From SIG78 sp045587205 (GTDB lineage Bacteria > Verrucomicrobiota > Lentisphaeria > Victivallales > Victivallaceae): 39,808 bases of DNA. Position numbers and translations under genes: made by a program. A model generated the notes under the pieces. That model did not search any database and had not been told where the DNA came from. It saw nothing but the letters and a program-made list of their open reading frames with translations. Shown here in pieces: positions 18,048 through 26,721 of the stretch (position 1 is the stretch's first letter; each line of letters opens with the position of its first letter). The stretch is taken from NCBI GenBank assembly GCA_045587205.1, contig JAZNBV010000069.1, positions 1 to 39,808 on the forward strand, given 5' to 3'.

Positions 18048-18890
18048 TTATTTCCAGACCGGCATATCTTCGGAGCCGATTTCCTTTATCCAGTTGCGGA
18101 CATAATCAGCAGTCGGCAAGCCGATATCGGCAATGCAGTTTGAACAGACAATAACGCCCTGCAAATTGCCGTTTTTGAGGTATTCTGTATAGAGATTGCA
18201 CTGCTTTTTAAGCAGCTCCATATCCATTTCCATACAGTGGCCATAGTCGTACATATAAAGTCCGCCCAGATGTTTCTGCTGCGGGCTTAATTCAAATATC
18301 CGTTTGAGATTATCTTCCAGTTTCGGCAGAGATTCGCGCCCGCGCCACGTCCAGAAACTCACGGCATCGCTCAATGCCATATACGGAGCGTATTTTTCGC
18401 TCAAAAAGTGTTCGTAAACCACCATCCACAACTCCTGCGGTATGCTTACTGCGTGCAGTTTATCGCGGATCTCCCGCAAGCGGTCAATGGTAACGCGCGC
18501 CAGTTCCCCGCCGTCAACAAGTTTGCTCAACGGCCGGAAAAAATCGTCCAGCACGCCGCCGCGCAAATTGGGATATTTTCCGGCGATTTCCAGAAAAGCC
18601 GCCAGATCGTCAGCATTTTCTCCGCTGCGGTCGGAGCCGCCGTCGCCCAGAACTGACCAGATGACATTGCCGACATTTTTGAGTTTATCCATTTCCGGAG
18701 CAAAAGGCGGTTCCGGGTTACCGCTCATCACCACGCGGCAGATATTGTCGATGCCGAAAAACTCCGCACCCTCAACCGGGCCCATTTTATTTACTCCCGG
18801 CAGATTCCAGATATTTTCCTTTTGCGGTCCGGCGCAATGGTGACTCCCGGCATCCTGCCCCCAAAGCCAGATATTGTCTTTGATTTTCAT
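18048..18890 (-). CDS. unassigned protein, possibly a TIM-barrel glycosidase-like enzyme
   Basis: I do not recognise a named family for this 280-aa protein. It has no signal peptide, so it is probably cytoplasmic. Alternating strand/helix pattern, a run such as LRGGVLDDFFRPLS (paired Asp at a strand end) and conserved-looking aromatic segments (VSFWTWRGRE, YMYDYGHCMEMD) suggest a TIM-barrel fold with acidic active-site residues. GGAG lies about 9 bp before the ATG. It begins 30 bp after the AraC gene and shares its promoter, so the AraC protein probably controls it together with the divergent SGNH hydrolase. A role in sugar handling is inference from context only. Confidence 0.75.
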   Translation of the reverse strand: MKIKDNIWLWGQDAGSHHCAGPQKENIWNLPGVNKMGPVEGAEFFGIDNICRVVMSGNPEPPFAPEMDKLKNVGNVIWSVLGDGGSDRSGENADDLAAFLEIAGKYPNLRGGVLDDFFRPLSKLVDGGELARVTIDRLREIRDKLHAVSIPQELWMVVYEHFLSEKYAPYMALSDAVSFWTWRGRESLPKLEDNLKRIFELSPQQKHLGGLYMYDYGHCMEMDMELLKKQCNLYTEYLKNGNLQGVIVCSNCIADIGLPTADYVRNWIKEIGSEDMPVWK

Positions 18891-18920
18891 TTTCTGAACT
18901 CCATTTCTGGTAATTAAAGC

Positions 18921-19700
18921 CTATTTTCCGCGCCGGCAGCTGGGCGAAACGCCTGTCAGCCGCTTGTAAAAACGCGAAAATGTATAAACATTGTTGAATT
19001 TAAGCTGCCGGGAAACCGTTCCCAGCGAAAAGTCTGTATAATCCAAGTAGCGGTCAACAAGATAGAGCAGAGCTTCATCGATGATCTTTTTTACGCTGTA
19101 CTCTTCCGGCGGCAGGTTGAATTTTTTCAATTCTTTGGCAAATTGGTAATTGAGCTGCGCAGCATTCATATTCATTCTTTTGGCGCACTCGGATACATTT
19201 ATGCTGTATCCGGCAATCAAAACTGTTTCGCGGATCTTGCGGAACAACGGCGGCATATCCGGCTGACAGGAAGCCTTTTTGCTGACAAAGTGCTGCATAC
19301 ACAACTGCAGCAGCCCCTCCACAATCTCCCGCGTGGCAGGGTCGATAGGCAGCAGAAAACGCGCCTCGGCACTGTGACAGATCCGGAAACTCTGCAGACA
19401 CCACTCGTTGAACTTGCTTCCGGCGGCAAAAAAGGGCTCTTCCGGGGAATGATCCGCCTCAAACTTAAGCGAATAAAACTCGTTGCCGCTCTCGGGATAA
19501 TTCACGCTGTGACCGGTACCCGGCGGTATCAGGAGCATATCTCCGGCGTGCAGTACAAATTCCTGCGCCGGCAGCCGGACGATCAATTTGCCGCGTACAC
19601 AAACCTCCAGTTGGCAATACGGGTGATACTCAAACTGCCACTTTCCGGAACGGGACAATTTCTCCCACGAGCGCCCCCAGTGCAAAAGGCGTATATTCAT
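18921..19700 (-). CDS. AraC-family transcriptional regulator
   Basis: This 259-aa DNA-binding regulator probably responds to a sugar. Residues about 10-90 form a cupin sensor (GKWQFEYHPYCQLEVCV, then LHAGDMLLIPPGTGHSVNYP, the usual metal/sugar pocket layout). Residues about 160-255 carry the two helix-turn-helix motifs, with the conserved second one TVSRQLKFNNVYTFSRFYKR and LTGVSPS at the end. It is transcribed from one half of a symmetrical promoter whose other half drives the SGNH hydrolase gene. The promoter lies just upstream of the ATG, so self-regulation is plausible. The ribosome site is weak (GAGCTGCAAAG). Confidence 0.9.
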   Translation of the reverse strand: MNIRLLHWGRSWEKLSRSGKWQFEYHPYCQLEVCVRGKLIVRLPAQEFVLHAGDMLLIPPGTGHSVNYPESGNEFYSLKFEADHSPEEPFFAAGSKFNEWCLQSFRICHSAEARFLLPIDPATREIVEGLLQLCMQHFVSKKASCQPDMPPLFRKIRETVLIAGYSINVSECAKRMNMNAAQLNYQFAKELKKFNLPPEEYSVKKIIDEALLYLVDRYLDYTDFSLGTVSRQLKFNNVYTFSRFYKRLTGVSPSCRRGK

Positions 19701-19751
19701 AAACTTTGCAGCTCTTTTATGAAAATGATAAAAAAATTTTTCTTTCCGGTA

Positions 19752-19782
19752 TTGAATATAGCACGAATTATGATATATTCAA
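19752..19782. promoter_or_regulatory. palindromic, fully overlapping divergent promoter
   Basis: Plus strand: TTGAAT (19752-19757), 16 bp, TATATT (19774-19779), driving the gene at 19822. Minus strand: TTGAAT (19777-19782), 16 bp, TATATT (19755-19760), driving the gene at 19700. The outer nine bases on each side are an exact inverted repeat (TTGAATATA/TATATTCAA). Two polymerases could not occupy it together. Confidence 0.75.
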
Positions 19783-19821
19783 ACAGCATAATATGTTATT
19801 TTAACAAAATAAGGATCTGCT

Positions 19822-21042
19822 ATGACTCTGAATAAGTTTTCTGCCGGAGCCGCCTGCGGCTGTGCTGTTCTGGCAGCTGCCGCCGCTGATATACCTGTTT
19901 GCACTTACGATGAACTTTCCAACCGCGCCGTAAGCAAGATAACCAATATCAAACGCGCTCTGGAACCCGGCGAAATAAAATATCTGGCAGAAAATCAGCT
20001 TACACTCTGTATGATCGGTGACAGCGTGACCTGGGCGGAAGACGGCGACCATTTCCGCGGCGAACTGTTAAAACTTATCCCGGAACTGGCTTTTGCCGGC
20101 ACCCATACTGCCGTGCTGGGCTATTCTCACGCCGGCGAAGGCGGCGACTCCACCACCCGGGTACTCAACCGGCTCAACGATCCGGCGCGGGTACCGGATG
20201 CACCTTATTATCACGTGCTGATCGGTATCAATGACAGCGGCAGCGCCAAACTCGACAGCGAATCAGCTGAAGTGGCTGCTGCTACTGCAGAAAGAATTTT
20301 CAAGATCGTGGAAGAATTATTAAAAAAGCCCGCCACGCGTAAAGTTTTTCTGGCGTCGATCCTGCCCAGTCCTTTTGACAGCAACGGCAATTCCACGGTG
20401 CGCGAACGCACCGGTTCACTGGTAAACACTCTTTTACGCAAAGAGCTTGCCAACCGTTTTCCCGGCAGCAGCGTGGTGTGGGTGGAATACGAAAAACCGT
20501 TGCGCGAAAATCTTGCTGAATGGAAAAAGATCGAAAATCTCCGCGGCGCCCACCCCACCGCCCAAGGCTATAAAACCCTTGCCGCCATTGCCGCGCCGGT
20601 GCTGAAAAAAAATATGCAGCCCGAACCGCTTGCCAAAGATGCCGTTCCGGGTGTGGAGGTAGTCAACTTGTATCTGAACAGTAAAAATATTTCCAAACCG
20701 CTTTACCCGGGCTGGTACACGCTTTCTATGGAACTGGATAACTGTAAAGAAGCAGACTTCACACTCTTTTCGCTCTGCAATGATGCCAAGTCGCGGTTTG
20801 AAAAGAGTTACCACGTCGCCGGCAAGGCTGGTTCACGCGTGGAAGTAAACTTTTTTACCGGATATCAGAATTACGGCTATACGCTGGCGCCGTTCAAACT
20901 TGATTTTTCCGTCGGCAAGGTCAAAAATATCCAGATCGAAAAAATGCGCCCGCTGGAACGCGCTTCAGTTTACACTCCCGACCGGACGGTGGACAGCATT
21001 TCGCCCATCGCCGCCGGAGAAAAACTCGAAGCCGGCCGCTGA
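19822..21042 (+). CDS. secreted SGNH/GDSL hydrolase
   Basis: This 406-aa enzyme is likely a carbohydrate esterase (deacetylase) or related ester hydrolase acting outside the cytoplasm. An N-terminal signal peptide (about 1-24, ACGCAVLAAAAA) precedes the SGNH core. The nucleophile motif GDSVT has S68, the Gly block is GEGGDSTTR, the oxyanion Asn is N137 in GIND, and the catalytic His is H244 in AHPTAQGY. About 150 residues after the core form a beta-rich C-terminal region of unknown role. AAGGAT precedes the ATG and the promoter is the shared divergent one. The gene converges with the LacI pair, leaving 9 bp between stops. Confidence 0.88.
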   Translation: MTLNKFSAGAACGCAVLAAAAADIPVCTYDELSNRAVSKITNIKRALEPGEIKYLAENQLTLCMIGDSVTWAEDGDHFRGELLKLIPELAFAGTHTAVLGYSHAGEGGDSTTRVLNRLNDPARVPDAPYYHVLIGINDSGSAKLDSESAEVAAATAERIFKIVEELLKKPATRKVFLASILPSPFDSNGNSTVRERTGSLVNTLLRKELANRFPGSSVVWVEYEKPLRENLAEWKKIENLRGAHPTAQGYKTLAAIAAPVLKKNMQPEPLAKDAVPGVEVVNLYLNSKNISKPLYPGWYTLSMELDNCKEADFTLFSLCNDAKSRFEKSYHVAGKAGSRVEVNFFTGYQNYGYTLAPFKLDFSVGKVKNIQIEKMRPLERASVYTPDRTVDSISPIAAGEKLEAGR

Positions 21043-21051
21043 AAAATATTT

Positions 21052-21582
21052 TCAGTACCATTTCAACAGCATCGGAACTTGCAGTATATCACCGATACGG
21101 CTCAATACTTTGCAGCAGAAATCCACATAATCACATTCGGTTGGTGACGCTCCGGCAGTCATTACCAGATCGGCGTTTCCGGTAGTGAACACTCTTACTG
21201 CCAGTTTCGGTGCATTGATCCCGGCGGCAGTTTTTTCGCTCACATCTTCCGGAACATCACAAAACACCAGCATCTCCACCGGCAGCTGACGCAAAAAATC
21301 GATATCGTCCAGACTCAATACCAGCAGCTGTATATTGTTCAATGCCGCCAGTGAATCAAGCGTATTGAAAATAAGATGAATAAAATAATCCTCCCCGCGC
21401 AGCAGTGCCACCCGCAACGGGCGCCGGGATGTGTTGCGGTAATTGAGTTCAGCGGCAATTTTCAGTACCTTTTCCCGGGTGGCGGCAGATATCCTTCCGC
21501 GCCCGTTCAATGCACGCGATACTTGCGTTACTGAACAGTTTGCCAGTCGGGCGATTTCCTGCTGTATGCATTTATTTTTCAT
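21052..21582 (-). CDS. short LacI-type regulator with reduced sensor domain
   Basis: This 176-aa protein has a complete LacI helix-turn-helix (about 6-48: ARLANCSVTQVSRALNGRGR) but only about 120 residues of effector region, roughly half of the usual sensor. The remaining part has the strand pattern of the first periplasmic-binding lobe (LRVALLRGEDYFIHLIF, LPVEMLVFCDVP) and then ends. The gene overlaps the upstream LacI gene by 4 bp (ATGA), so it is translationally coupled to it and lacks a strong ribosome site of its own. It might form a heterodimer with its neighbour or be a decaying paralogue; the intact frame supports a functional protein. Confidence 0.8.
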   Translation of the reverse strand: MKNKCIQQEIARLANCSVTQVSRALNGRGRISAATREKVLKIAAELNYRNTSRRPLRVALLRGEDYFIHLIFNTLDSLAALNNIQLLVLSLDDIDFLRQLPVEMLVFCDVPEDVSEKTAAGINAPKLAVRVFTTGNADLVMTAGASPTECDYVDFCCKVLSRIGDILQVPMLLKWY

Positions 21583-22517
21583 TTTTTCACAGGTCCGACA
21601 GAGTTGCGGTCAGTAAAATGGCTCGGCACACTGATCTGCTGCGGCGCAAGTTTATCGATTTTCTGAACCATTTCTACCGCCTGCTGATTGATAAGGTCAT
21701 AAGCAAGTTCAAAACTGCTCAACGGCGGGTCACAACTGCCGGCAGAGTTGTTATTATCGTACACTATCAGCGAAATATCCTGCGGAATACGCAAATTACG
21801 CGATTTGAAAAAATCCAGCAGCCATTGAAAATTTCTGTAAATATTCACAATAAACGCAGTGCAGCCCTCCTGCAGAAGTTTATCCAGTATCTCCTGCAGT
21901 TCGACGGGATTGCAGAAATCTCTGATCAACACATTCTCTTTTATATTATTCTGCCCGGCAGTATTGTAAAAACCGTTCACTCCACGCGCGGCAAAACGCG
22001 TACCGCTGTACTGCCAGTTGTCGCGGCACCAGGTGATCCGGCGGTGGCCGTGCTTTACCAGAGTATTGACCGCCAGAACCATATCGGCATCAAAATCGCC
22101 GGATATAGCACTGATCGATTCGGTGTAAACACCTGTATCGTGTATCAGCAGCAGCGGAATATTGAACTTACTGTACCAGGTGTTGCTCAAAAGATCACGC
22201 GTGCAGATTCCAATGGCACTGTCAAACATATTTTCCGGCAGACTGTCCAGAAAATCGATTCGCCAGAATACCCCCTGCAACCCCTGTTTTGACAACTCCT
22301 TGAGCAGCCTGTCCACCCAGTGAAAGTAAAAACTGCTGATAACCGCCACGCGGTTGGTATGGCGCGTGCTTTTGCAATAGCCGAGCTGCCGCGCGGTTTC
22401 CTGTATGACCCGGCGGCTCTCAACAGATACTCTGCCGCTGCCGGAAAGCGCACGGGATACGTGCTTGATCGAAAATCCCGTCCGGGCGGCGATCGTTGCC
22501 AAAGTAACCTCTTTCAT
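21579..22517 (-). CDS. LacI-family transcriptional regulator
   Basis: This 312-aa repressor-type protein probably senses a sugar and controls the divergent pseudopilin and possibly the downstream GH42-like gene. The N-terminus has the LacI helix-turn-helix (ATIAARTGFSIKHVSRALSG, about 7-26) and GRVSVESRRVIQETARQLGY. The rest is a full periplasmic-binding-like sensor (RVAVISSFYFHW to about residue 290). I start it at 22517 (MKEVTLATI), because the promoter -10 is at 22528-22533; an in-frame ATG at 22580 would lie upstream of the promoter. The resulting mRNA would be nearly leaderless, and no ribosome site is visible. Its stop overlaps the start of the short LacI gene. Confidence 0.88.
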   Translation of the reverse strand: MKEVTLATIAARTGFSIKHVSRALSGSGRVSVESRRVIQETARQLGYCKSTRHTNRVAVISSFYFHWVDRLLKELSKQGLQGVFWRIDFLDSLPENMFDSAIGICTRDLLSNTWYSKFNIPLLLIHDTGVYTESISAISGDFDADMVLAVNTLVKHGHRRITWCRDNWQYSGTRFAARGVNGFYNTAGQNNIKENVLIRDFCNPVELQEILDKLLQEGCTAFIVNIYRNFQWLLDFFKSRNLRIPQDISLIVYDNNNSAGSCDPPLSSFELAYDLINQQAVEMVQKIDKLAPQQISVPSHFTDRNSVGPVKK

Positions 22518-22527
22518 AAAGATGGAT

Positions 22528-22556
22528 AATGTAACAGCATAAAATGGTTTTTGCAA
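22528..22556 (-). promoter_or_regulatory. promoter of the LacI pair
   Basis: On the minus strand TTGCAA (22551-22556), 17 bp, TACATT (22528-22533). The expected RNA start is only about 4 nt before the ATG at 22517, implying a leaderless transcript. Confidence 0.5.
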
Positions 22557-22572
22557 CTTTTCCGCAGATAAT

Positions 22573-22591
22573 TTGCGCATTTTTGACGCAA
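22573..22591. promoter_or_regulatory. possible operator palindrome between LacI and pseudopilin promoters
   Basis: An imperfect inverted repeat with outer arms TTGCG and CGCAA (19 bp overall) lies midway between the two divergent promoters. This is where a LacI-type protein would act on both. Symmetry is incomplete, so this is tentative. Confidence 0.3.
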
Positions 22592-22609
22592 CAAACCTTT
22601 ATTCCCCCC

Positions 22610-22638
22610 TTGAAACTGCTTTTTGACAGTTGTATATT
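22610..22638 (+). promoter_or_regulatory. promoter of the pseudopilin gene at 22682
   Basis: TTGAAA (22610-22615), 17 bp, TATATT (22633-22638), about 43 bp before the ATG. A TTGACA inside the spacer (22623-22628) has no -10 at proper distance. Confidence 0.65.
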
Positions 22639-22681
22639 TGAATCTGTAACTATAATTCATTAATGCGGAAAGGATTTTTTT

Positions 22682-23428
22682 ATGAAACAGCACGGAAAAT
22701 TCACTCTTATAGAACTGCTTGTGGTTATCGCCATTATCGCCATATTGGCGGCAATGCTGCTGCCGGCACTTTCAGCTGCGCGCAATTCGGCAAAGAATGC
22801 CAGTTGCTTGAGCAACCTCAAGAACCTCGGTCTGGGGGCAAATATGTATTCAGATGTCAACAATGACCAGATCCTGCCCTTTTTCAACAGTTGTACCGAT
22901 GCACGCGGCGGCGGCCATCCGTGGGTATCGCTGATCTTTGATGTAATGGGACTGGAAAAACCGTTCAAAACCTGGAGCGTACTCAACGAAATGAAAAAAG
23001 AAGCTGTTTCGCTGGTGCGCTGCCCGGCATCGAACTTTGATCCGGAAAGTAACCAGCCGTTTGTTACTTATGCCATCGAAGACTGCTTCCAGAACAGCAC
23101 GGTAAATCTGCACCTGACCCGCAACGGAGCTTCGGTATTGATGATGAACGATGTCCAGAATGGTAAAACCGGCTACGCTGAATCACTGGAGGATGCCGCA
23201 CTCTTTGCCGACAATTTTTATGACTGCACAACCGAACAGCGCAATGGTCAGGGCGTGGCAAATATGTTTATGAATATGCGTTACTGTACCGATGCCAATG
23301 TGCGGCACCCGGGATTTGTCAATATGGTATCGCTTGCCGGCAACACGCTCACCGGACCGGCTGTAAAAAACAGCAAAGGCTGGATGCCGCCCGGTAAAAA
23401 CCGTATCTACTCGGTCAACAAGTGGTAA
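22682..23428 (+). CDS. pseudopilin-like protein
   Basis: This 248-aa protein carries the prepilin-type N-terminus (MKQHGK|FTLIELL, with Lys instead of Gly at the cleavage point), the IAIIAILAAM helix and ALSAARNSAKNASCLSNLKN. The C-terminal region has H-x9-AG (RHPGFVNMVSLAG) in place of H-X9-DG. GGAAAGGA precedes the ATG. It sits between a divergent LacI pair and a large secreted GH42-like gene 87 bp downstream that has its own promoter. As with the other copies, its link to a glycan locus suggests a surface or secretion role tied to a substrate, which remains unproven. Confidence 0.9.
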   Translation: MKQHGKFTLIELLVVIAIIAILAAMLLPALSAARNSAKNASCLSNLKNLGLGANMYSDVNNDQILPFFNSCTDARGGGHPWVSLIFDVMGLEKPFKTWSVLNEMKKEAVSLVRCPASNFDPESNQPFVTYAIEDCFQNSTVNLHLTRNGASVLMMNDVQNGKTGYAESLEDAALFADNFYDCTTEQRNGQGVANMFMNMRYCTDANVRHPGFVNMVSLAGNTLTGPAVKNSKGWMPPGKNRIYSVNKW

Positions 23429-23447
23429 AACTGTCAGAAAGTTGTTC

Positions 23448-23475
23448 TTGCAAATTTTGCAGAATGCACTATATT
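23448..23475 (+). promoter_or_regulatory. promoter of the GH42-like gene at 23516
   Basis: TTGCAA (23448-23453), 16 bp, TATATT (23470-23475), followed by a leader of about 35 nt that contains AAGGAA before the ATG. Confidence 0.6.
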
Positions 23476-23515
23476 AAAACTTTGTGATTTCAAATATCAA
23501 TAAGGAATATGATTT

Positions 23516-26500
23516 ATGAAGAAGAATTTATCTTTATTGCTCGCTGCAGCACTTTCAGCAGGCGCCTTATCCGCAGCAGCGGAAACAGCTTTTGCCTGGA
23601 AATCTTCTGCCAATGCCCCTGCGCTGCGTTTCGTACCCAATCCGGATAAACTCAATGCCCTGCCGCAGATAACCATTGACAACAAAAAAGTCGCCCGTCT
23701 GGACAAAAAACCCGGCAGCCAGAGTGCCACCGCCTACCAGTATGCCGAAGCAATGATCAGGCGTTTTTCCGCCCCCGGAACACTGCTTATGAAGGTAAAC
23801 GGCAAGTTCACCGGCAATATATCCAAGGCCTCGCTGATCGTTAATTACAATCTTGCCAAAGGCGGCAATGCCTCGGCAGGCAGTGAAAATTTCAATTTGA
23901 AAACTTCAAACGCTTTCCAGACTTATCAGCACGCTTTTACCGTTCCTTCAGAAGCGGCACGCATCCAGTATGCGATCAGTTTTTACGGAGCTGAAGGCAG
24001 CGCTTTTGATATAGCCAATGTAACACTTGAATACGCTCCCGACAAAGTTAAAGTTGTCAGCTCAACTCCGCAGAAAAACCTCAAACCCTCCCGCTGGAGA
24101 AACATTCCGGCGGCGTACGGCTTTTTTGATCCGGCAACACTGCAGCTTGCAGCGGTGCGTACTGCAAACAAAGTTATGTTTGATAAGGACAACCTCTATG
24201 TTGGTTTTATTGCCGATGAGCCGGAAATGGCAAATATTTCTGAAAAAATCACTCAACGCGACGGCTCGCTCTGGAATGACGACTGCGTGGAATTTATCTT
24301 CTACGATCCGGCAAGCGACAAAGCCAAACACTTTATTGTCAACCCCGCCAATGCCCGTTTTGACTGCGAACGTGTTCAGGCGCAGCCCGGCGACCCCTAC
24401 AAAGATAAACCGTGGGATGGCGAATGGAGTTCACAGGTATGGAAAAACAGTGACAGCTGGGAAGTTGTTATGACAATTCCGTGGAAAACTCTCGGTCTGG
24501 AAACCATTCCGGATTATCCGGTGCGGGTGAACCTTATGCGCGAACGATTTCAGGGCGGTCAGTTGAGCCACTGGAACTGCTATGTGGGCAGTTTTGCGGA
24601 TATTGAAAATCACGGCACGCTGGATTTCAAAAAGGGCGAAATGGTCCGCGCCCGCAAGATGGATAAAATTTCCTACACGCCCAAACGCGCCCGCAAAGTT
24701 TTTGATAAAATCGTAAAAAAAGCGCCGTACAACTGGGGTTCCTGGCACTGGAGCAATGAATTCCAGTATGGTTATCACGAACCGCGCGTCCGCAAAAAAT
24801 TCACTCACAAAGAGTTTGCTGAATATCAGAAAAAAATGCTGAATATATGGGCGGAAGCCGGTACTTCCGCAGTGCGGCTGGATTCCCTGTTGCCGCCGGC
24901 AAAAATCAGCCACACCACCACTCTGCCGCTGCAGTATTTTATTGATGCAAACAAAAAAAACGGAATACAGTTCCCTTACATTCTGGGCGTAAATTCCACA
25001 ATGCTCGCCAAAAAAGGTGCAATGCCCTCGCTCCCGGCCAATCTGCCCGGCAAACCCGGCAGATTCAACATCGATCCGGCGCATCCGTCGGCGGTTGACT
25101 ACATAATCAATGACCGCTTCAAGATGCTTGCCGGAGAAATCCGTAAAAATCCGGATATAAAAAATATGATCGCGTATCTGCAAGGCTTTGATGAGCCCTG
25201 CAACCACATCCGGCATCTTTACAGCCGCACTCACAATGCCGATCAAAAAGAGTGGCTGGATAAGTTTGAAAAAGAACTTATCAACTCCACCGGATTCGGG
25301 AAATTCGGTCTGCACGATGATTTCGGCAAAGCCAATGACGATGATGCTTTCCGCCGTATAGCGTTCTGGCGCTGGTGGAACAATTGCTTTGCTGATTACA
25401 CAGCCAGGCTCAAAAAAGCGGCGGATGAACTCCTGCCGGGAATACCCTTTCAGGTATTCAACCGCAACAGTTGCGCCGCCCACGATCAGATCGATATAGC
25501 TTTGTGCGGCAATCGTGATTTTATCATCAGCTGCGACCCGTACCCCACCAGTGCCCGCGCCCAGTTCGGTATGCCCCGGGCATTGTATCACACCGGATTT
25601 GAAGTAAAAATGCTTAACGACCTTGCCCCGAAAGCCAAAATTGCAATGTTCGGTCAGTGCTTCAATTACTGGCACGGCACCCCCACTTACGCGGATGTGC
25701 GCGAATGGACAAGTCAGGCGCTCAAAAACGGGCTTGACTATCTGCGCTGGTACGGTTCCGGCGTGATCACCAAAGATAAAGCACTCAATACTGAAGTTTA
25801 CAACGCTTCGCTGGAAATCGGCAAACAGCTCAAAAATATCCGCCCGCTGGAACTGCCAACCGCCACCGCTACTGCCATATTTTACAGCGACTACGACCGC
25901 TGGGCGCTGGATGAACGCCCCACTCACGCGGCGTACACGGTTTATTCGCTGCTGGCTGAACACATAAACTGCAATTTCCGGTTTGTCAGCAAGCACAACT
26001 TCGATCTGGAAAACATCAGACTGCTCTATATACCACGGATGCGTTTCACCGATCCGGAACTGACCGCCAAACTGGTAAAGTTTACTGAAAACGGCGGTAC
26101 ACTGGTGGTCTTTGACCCCGATTTTCTGCGGTATAATATCGATGGGACAAGCGTGCCGGAGCGCGAAAAGTTCCTCGGCGGCAAACTTGTCACCAAAACC
26201 GCCCCCGGAACATTTCTTGTGTACAAAAAACAGCGTATGCCTATATACAAAGTACAGCACGCAAAAACGCCCGAAAATGACACCGTTTACGCTTTTGATA
26301 TTGAAAAACTGCCCGCCGGCGCCAGAATTCTGGCAACTTACAGCGATAAAACTCCGGCGATCATCGAGCGCAATTTCGGCAAAGGCAGAATCATATTTTC
26401 CTGCGTTATGCCGTTCGGCACATCCGATGTTGCGCTTACGCCGGTCGGCTGGAAACAGTTTGTCTGTGACCGGGCAAAAGAAGTCAAAGAAAAAACCAAT

Positions 26501-26569
26501 CTGGATATATGGTTCTTTGAACTGCCGGAAATCCAACAGAAGACATTCAATGTCAAACAGCTGCGCTGA
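23516..26569 (+). CDS. large secreted GH42-like (clan GH-A) glycosidase-like protein
   Basis: This 1017-aa protein is a paralogue of the 985-aa protein at 1725-4682. A signal peptide (about 1-22) is followed by a beta-sandwich domain (to about 180) and a CBM9/DOMON-like domain (about 185-375; WNDDCVEFIFYDP, then WKTLGL). A TIM-barrel region (about 400-750) has LQGFDEPCNH with Glu560 at the possible acid/base position, ISCDPYPTSARAQFG, and LKNGLDYLRWYGS. A GH42-middle-like domain follows (about 775-890, ending VKFTENGGTLVVFDPDFLRY). No second catalytic Glu can be assigned with confidence. It has its own promoter and AAGGAA ribosome site and no clear terminator before the next operon. Unlike its paralogue, it has no stand-alone companion gene for its N-terminal domain. 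Confidence 0.82.
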   Translation: MKKNLSLLLAAALSAGALSAAAETAFAWKSSANAPALRFVPNPDKLNALPQITIDNKKVARLDKKPGSQSATAYQYAEAMIRRFSAPGTLLMKVNGKFTGNISKASLIVNYNLAKGGNASAGSENFNLKTSNAFQTYQHAFTVPSEAARIQYAISFYGAEGSAFDIANVTLEYAPDKVKVVSSTPQKNLKPSRWRNIPAAYGFFDPATLQLAAVRTANKVMFDKDNLYVGFIADEPEMANISEKITQRDGSLWNDDCVEFIFYDPASDKAKHFIVNPANARFDCERVQAQPGDPYKDKPWDGEWSSQVWKNSDSWEVVMTIPWKTLGLETIPDYPVRVNLMRERFQGGQLSHWNCYVGSFADIENHGTLDFKKGEMVRARKMDKISYTPKRARKVFDKIVKKAPYNWGSWHWSNEFQYGYHEPRVRKKFTHKEFAEYQKKMLNIWAEAGTSAVRLDSLLPPAKISHTTTLPLQYFIDANKKNGIQFPYILGVNSTMLAKKGAMPSLPANLPGKPGRFNIDPAHPSAVDYIINDRFKMLAGEIRKNPDIKNMIAYLQGFDEPCNHIRHLYSRTHNADQKEWLDKFEKELINSTGFGKFGLHDDFGKANDDDAFRRIAFWRWWNNCFADYTARLKKAADELLPGIPFQVFNRNSCAAHDQIDIALCGNRDFIISCDPYPTSARAQFGMPRALYHTGFEVKMLNDLAPKAKIAMFGQCFNYWHGTPTYADVREWTSQALKNGLDYLRWYGSGVITKDKALNTEVYNASLEIGKQLKNIRPLELPTATATAIFYSDYDRWALDERPTHAAYTVYSLLAEHINCNFRFVSKHNFDLENIRLLYIPRMRFTDPELTAKLVKFTENGGTLVVFDPDFLRYNIDGTSVPEREKFLGGKLVTKTAPGTFLVYKKQRMPIYKVQHAKTPENDTVYAFDIEKLPAGARILATYSDKTPAIIERNFGKGRIIFSCVMPFGTSDVALTPVGWKQFVCDRAKEVKEKTNLDIWFFELPEIQQKTFNVKQLR

Positions 26570-26646
26570 ATGGCAATATACGGCGATCCGGTATGACATA
26601 TTCTCCTTAAAGGCATAAAATTATAAGTTTTTAGCAAAAAATAGTA

Positions 26647-26675
26647 TTCCAAAAGCATCTGTTCCGGTGTATATT
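26647..26675 (+). promoter_or_regulatory. promoter of the glycyl radical enzyme/GH130 operon
   Basis: TTCCAA (26647-26652), 17 bp, TATATT (26670-26675), leaving about 40 nt to the ATG at 26722. The -35 is poorer than at the other genes, so an activator may be needed. Confidence 0.5.
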
Positions 26676-26721
26676 TTGTATAAGTTGAGTTTTTATACAA
26701 GATATTTGCAAGGAGATGATT

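Noticed and set aside
21036..21056. Terminator hairpin between the SGNH hydrolase and short LacI genes
   Set aside because: The CTGAAAAATATTTTCAG symmetry is AT-rich and imperfect and overlaps both stop codons, too weak to call.
24431..26599. Minus-strand open frame of 722 codons
   Set aside because: It is antisense to the GH42-like gene, has no ribosome site and no recognisable domain; it follows from the codon bias of the real gene.
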